DNA from: an uncultured Croceitalea sp.
Lineage (GTDB): Bacteria > Bacteroidota > Bacteroidia > Flavobacteriales > Flavobacteriaceae
Direction: 5' to 3'
DNA: 64,000 nucleotides
NCBI GenBank assembly: GCA_947495075.1
Contig: CANLXH010000001.1
Span: forward strand, 1,426,001-1,490,000
This document shows positions 63,091 through 64,000 of the stretch, in pieces; the first letter of the stretch is position 1, and each line of letters starts with the position of its first letter. The notes beneath the pieces are model-generated. The model saw nothing but the letters and a program-made list of their open reading frames with translations, searched no databases and was not told the DNA's origin. The translations under genes and the position numbers were made by a program.

Positions 63091-64000
63091 GTGAAAAATC
63101 AAGAAAATTTTATTCTAGCAATTGAATCATCCTGCGATGATACATCGGCCGCGGTACTTTGCAATAAAAAAGTGCTTAGTAACGTAGTCGCAACGCAAGA
63201 AATACACAAAAAATATGGTGGTGTTGTACCTGAGTTAGCATCGAGGGCACATCAACAAAATATAGTTCCAGTTGTACATCAGGCATTGGCTCAGGCAAAT
63301 ATCGATAAAAAACAACTATCAGCCATAGCATTTACTAGAGGACCTGGGCTTATGGGTTCTTTATTGGTAGGAACTTCTTTTGCTAAATCCTTAGCACTAG
63401 GTCTAAACATTCCTTTAATAGAGGTGAACCATATGCAAGCGCATATTTTGGCACATTTTATAGAAGATGAGGCACAAAAAGCTCCCAAATTCCCTTTTCT
63501 TGGAATGACTATCAGTGGAGGGCATACTCAAATTGTATTGGTTAAGGATTATTTTGATATGGAAATTCTTGGTGAAACCTTGGATGATGCTGTTGGCGAA
63601 GCTTTTGATAAAAGTGCCAAATTACTTGGGTTGCCTTATCCTGGTGGTCCTTTGGTAGACAAACATGCAAAATTGGGTGATGAAAAAGCTTTTGAATTTC
63701 CTAAACCAAAAGTTCCCGGCTTAAACTTCAGTTTTAGTGGACTTAAAACCAGTATTCTTTACTTTATTCAAAAAAAAACCAAAGAAAATCCTGAATTTAT
63801 CAATAAAAATATAGATGACATCTGTGCATCTATCCAGTTTACCATTTTAGAAATTCTAATGGATAAATTAAAGCTTGCTGTAGAACAAACAGGAATAAAG
63901 CAAATAGCTATTGGAGGAGGTGTTGCCGCTAACTCTGGAATACGTGACCGTTTAGAAAATGCAAAAAACAAACTAGGTTGGACAACGTATATTCCAAAAT
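63091..64000 (+). CDS. tsaD: tRNA N6-adenosine threonylcarbamoyltransferase TsaD (partial, runs off window)
   Basis: The frame is open from a GTG at 63091 to the window end, about 303 residues of a family near 340. A stop codon (TAG) immediately precedes the GTG, so this is the only plausible start. Family motifs are LAIESSCDDTSAAVL near residue 9, VVPELASRAHQQNI near 47, metal-binding HMQAHI near 114, SGGHTQIVLV near 138, DDAVGEAFDKSAKLLG near 163 and IGGGVAANSGIRD near 273. It transfers threonylcarbamoyl to A37 of tRNAs reading ANN codons. It diverges from tamB. Confidence 0.95.
   Translation, partial: MKNQENFILAIESSCDDTSAAVLCNKKVLSNVVATQEIHKKYGGVVPELASRAHQQNIVPVVHQALAQANIDKKQLSAIAFTRGPGLMGSLLVGTSFAKSLALGLNIPLIEVNHMQAHILAHFIEDEAQKAPKFPFLGMTISGGHTQIVLVKDYFDMEILGETLDDAVGEAFDKSAKLLGLPYPGGPLVDKHAKLGDEKAFEFPKPKVPGLNFSFSGLKTSILYFIQKKTKENPEFINKNIDDICASIQFTILEILMDKLKLAVEQTGIKQIAIGGGVAANSGIRDRLENAKNKLGWTTYIPK

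Overview
The window looks like a chromosomal segment of a low-GC marine-type member of the Flavobacteriaceae (Bacteroidota). The evidence is strong A+T bias, Bacteroidota-style promoter boxes (TAnnTTTG) close to start codons, a bacillithiol gene (bshA), and a gene order typical of flavobacteria (LptD/RidA; amidase/MCE/Fe-S oxidoreductase pair; GH3-beta-lactamase fusion). No genus is claimed. There are no tRNA or rRNA genes, insertion sequences or CRISPR arrays that I can see.

Region 1 (1-1978) is housekeeping: the tail of an unidentified gene, a strong bidirectional terminator, a DUF4870 membrane protein and the tRNA-modification GTPase MnmE.

Region 2 (2030-41428) is a nearly continuous exopolysaccharide/capsule locus of about 39 kb. 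It starts with the control and export module: a CpsB-type tyrosine phosphatase facing a Wzc-type tyrosine autokinase, a Wza-type outer-membrane lipoprotein and a FlaA1/WbpM-type UDP-HexNAc 4,6-dehydratase. Then come a plus-strand group (FemAB/GNAT_6-like acyltransferase, GT4, PLP aminotransferase, small phosphoglycosyl transferase, AsnB-like amidotransferase), a secreted PL1 pectate-lyase-like lipoprotein on the minus strand, and a 12-gene plus-strand operon. The operon encodes UDP-GlcA 4-epimerase, WbpP-type epimerase, UDP-Glc 6-dehydrogenase, WbpO-type dehydrogenase, three GT4 enzymes, a MurJ-like flippase, a Wzy-like polymerase, a hexapeptide acetyltransferase, a second AsnB and a sugar N-formyltransferase. 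Facing it is a minus-strand decoration operon: carbamoyltransferase, two tandem MBOAT/SGNH O-acetylation pairs, and a NodB deacetylase between two more FemAB/GNAT_6-like proteins, followed by a separately promoted acyltransferase-3.

Taken together these genes predict a Wzx/Wzy-dependent acidic polymer. One phosphoglycosyl transferase and four GT4 enzymes suggest a repeat of about five sugars, rich in GlcA/GalA and GalNAcA-type uronic acids. Likely modifications are amidation, N-formylation, O-acetylation, carbamoylation and possibly de-N-acetylation followed by re-acylation. A resident lyase may cut the polymer.

Region 3 (41457-63006) returns to conserved flavobacterial genes: OmpA-family protein, small lipoprotein, BshA, GH3-beta-lactamase fusion, a small uncharacterised protein, two Fe-S electron-transfer proteins, MCE/MlaD protein, cell-wall amidase, LptD, RidA, a BadF-type sugar kinase, GAPDH, phosphofructokinase and TamB. 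Divergent from TamB, and running off the window, is tsaD (GTG start at 63091).
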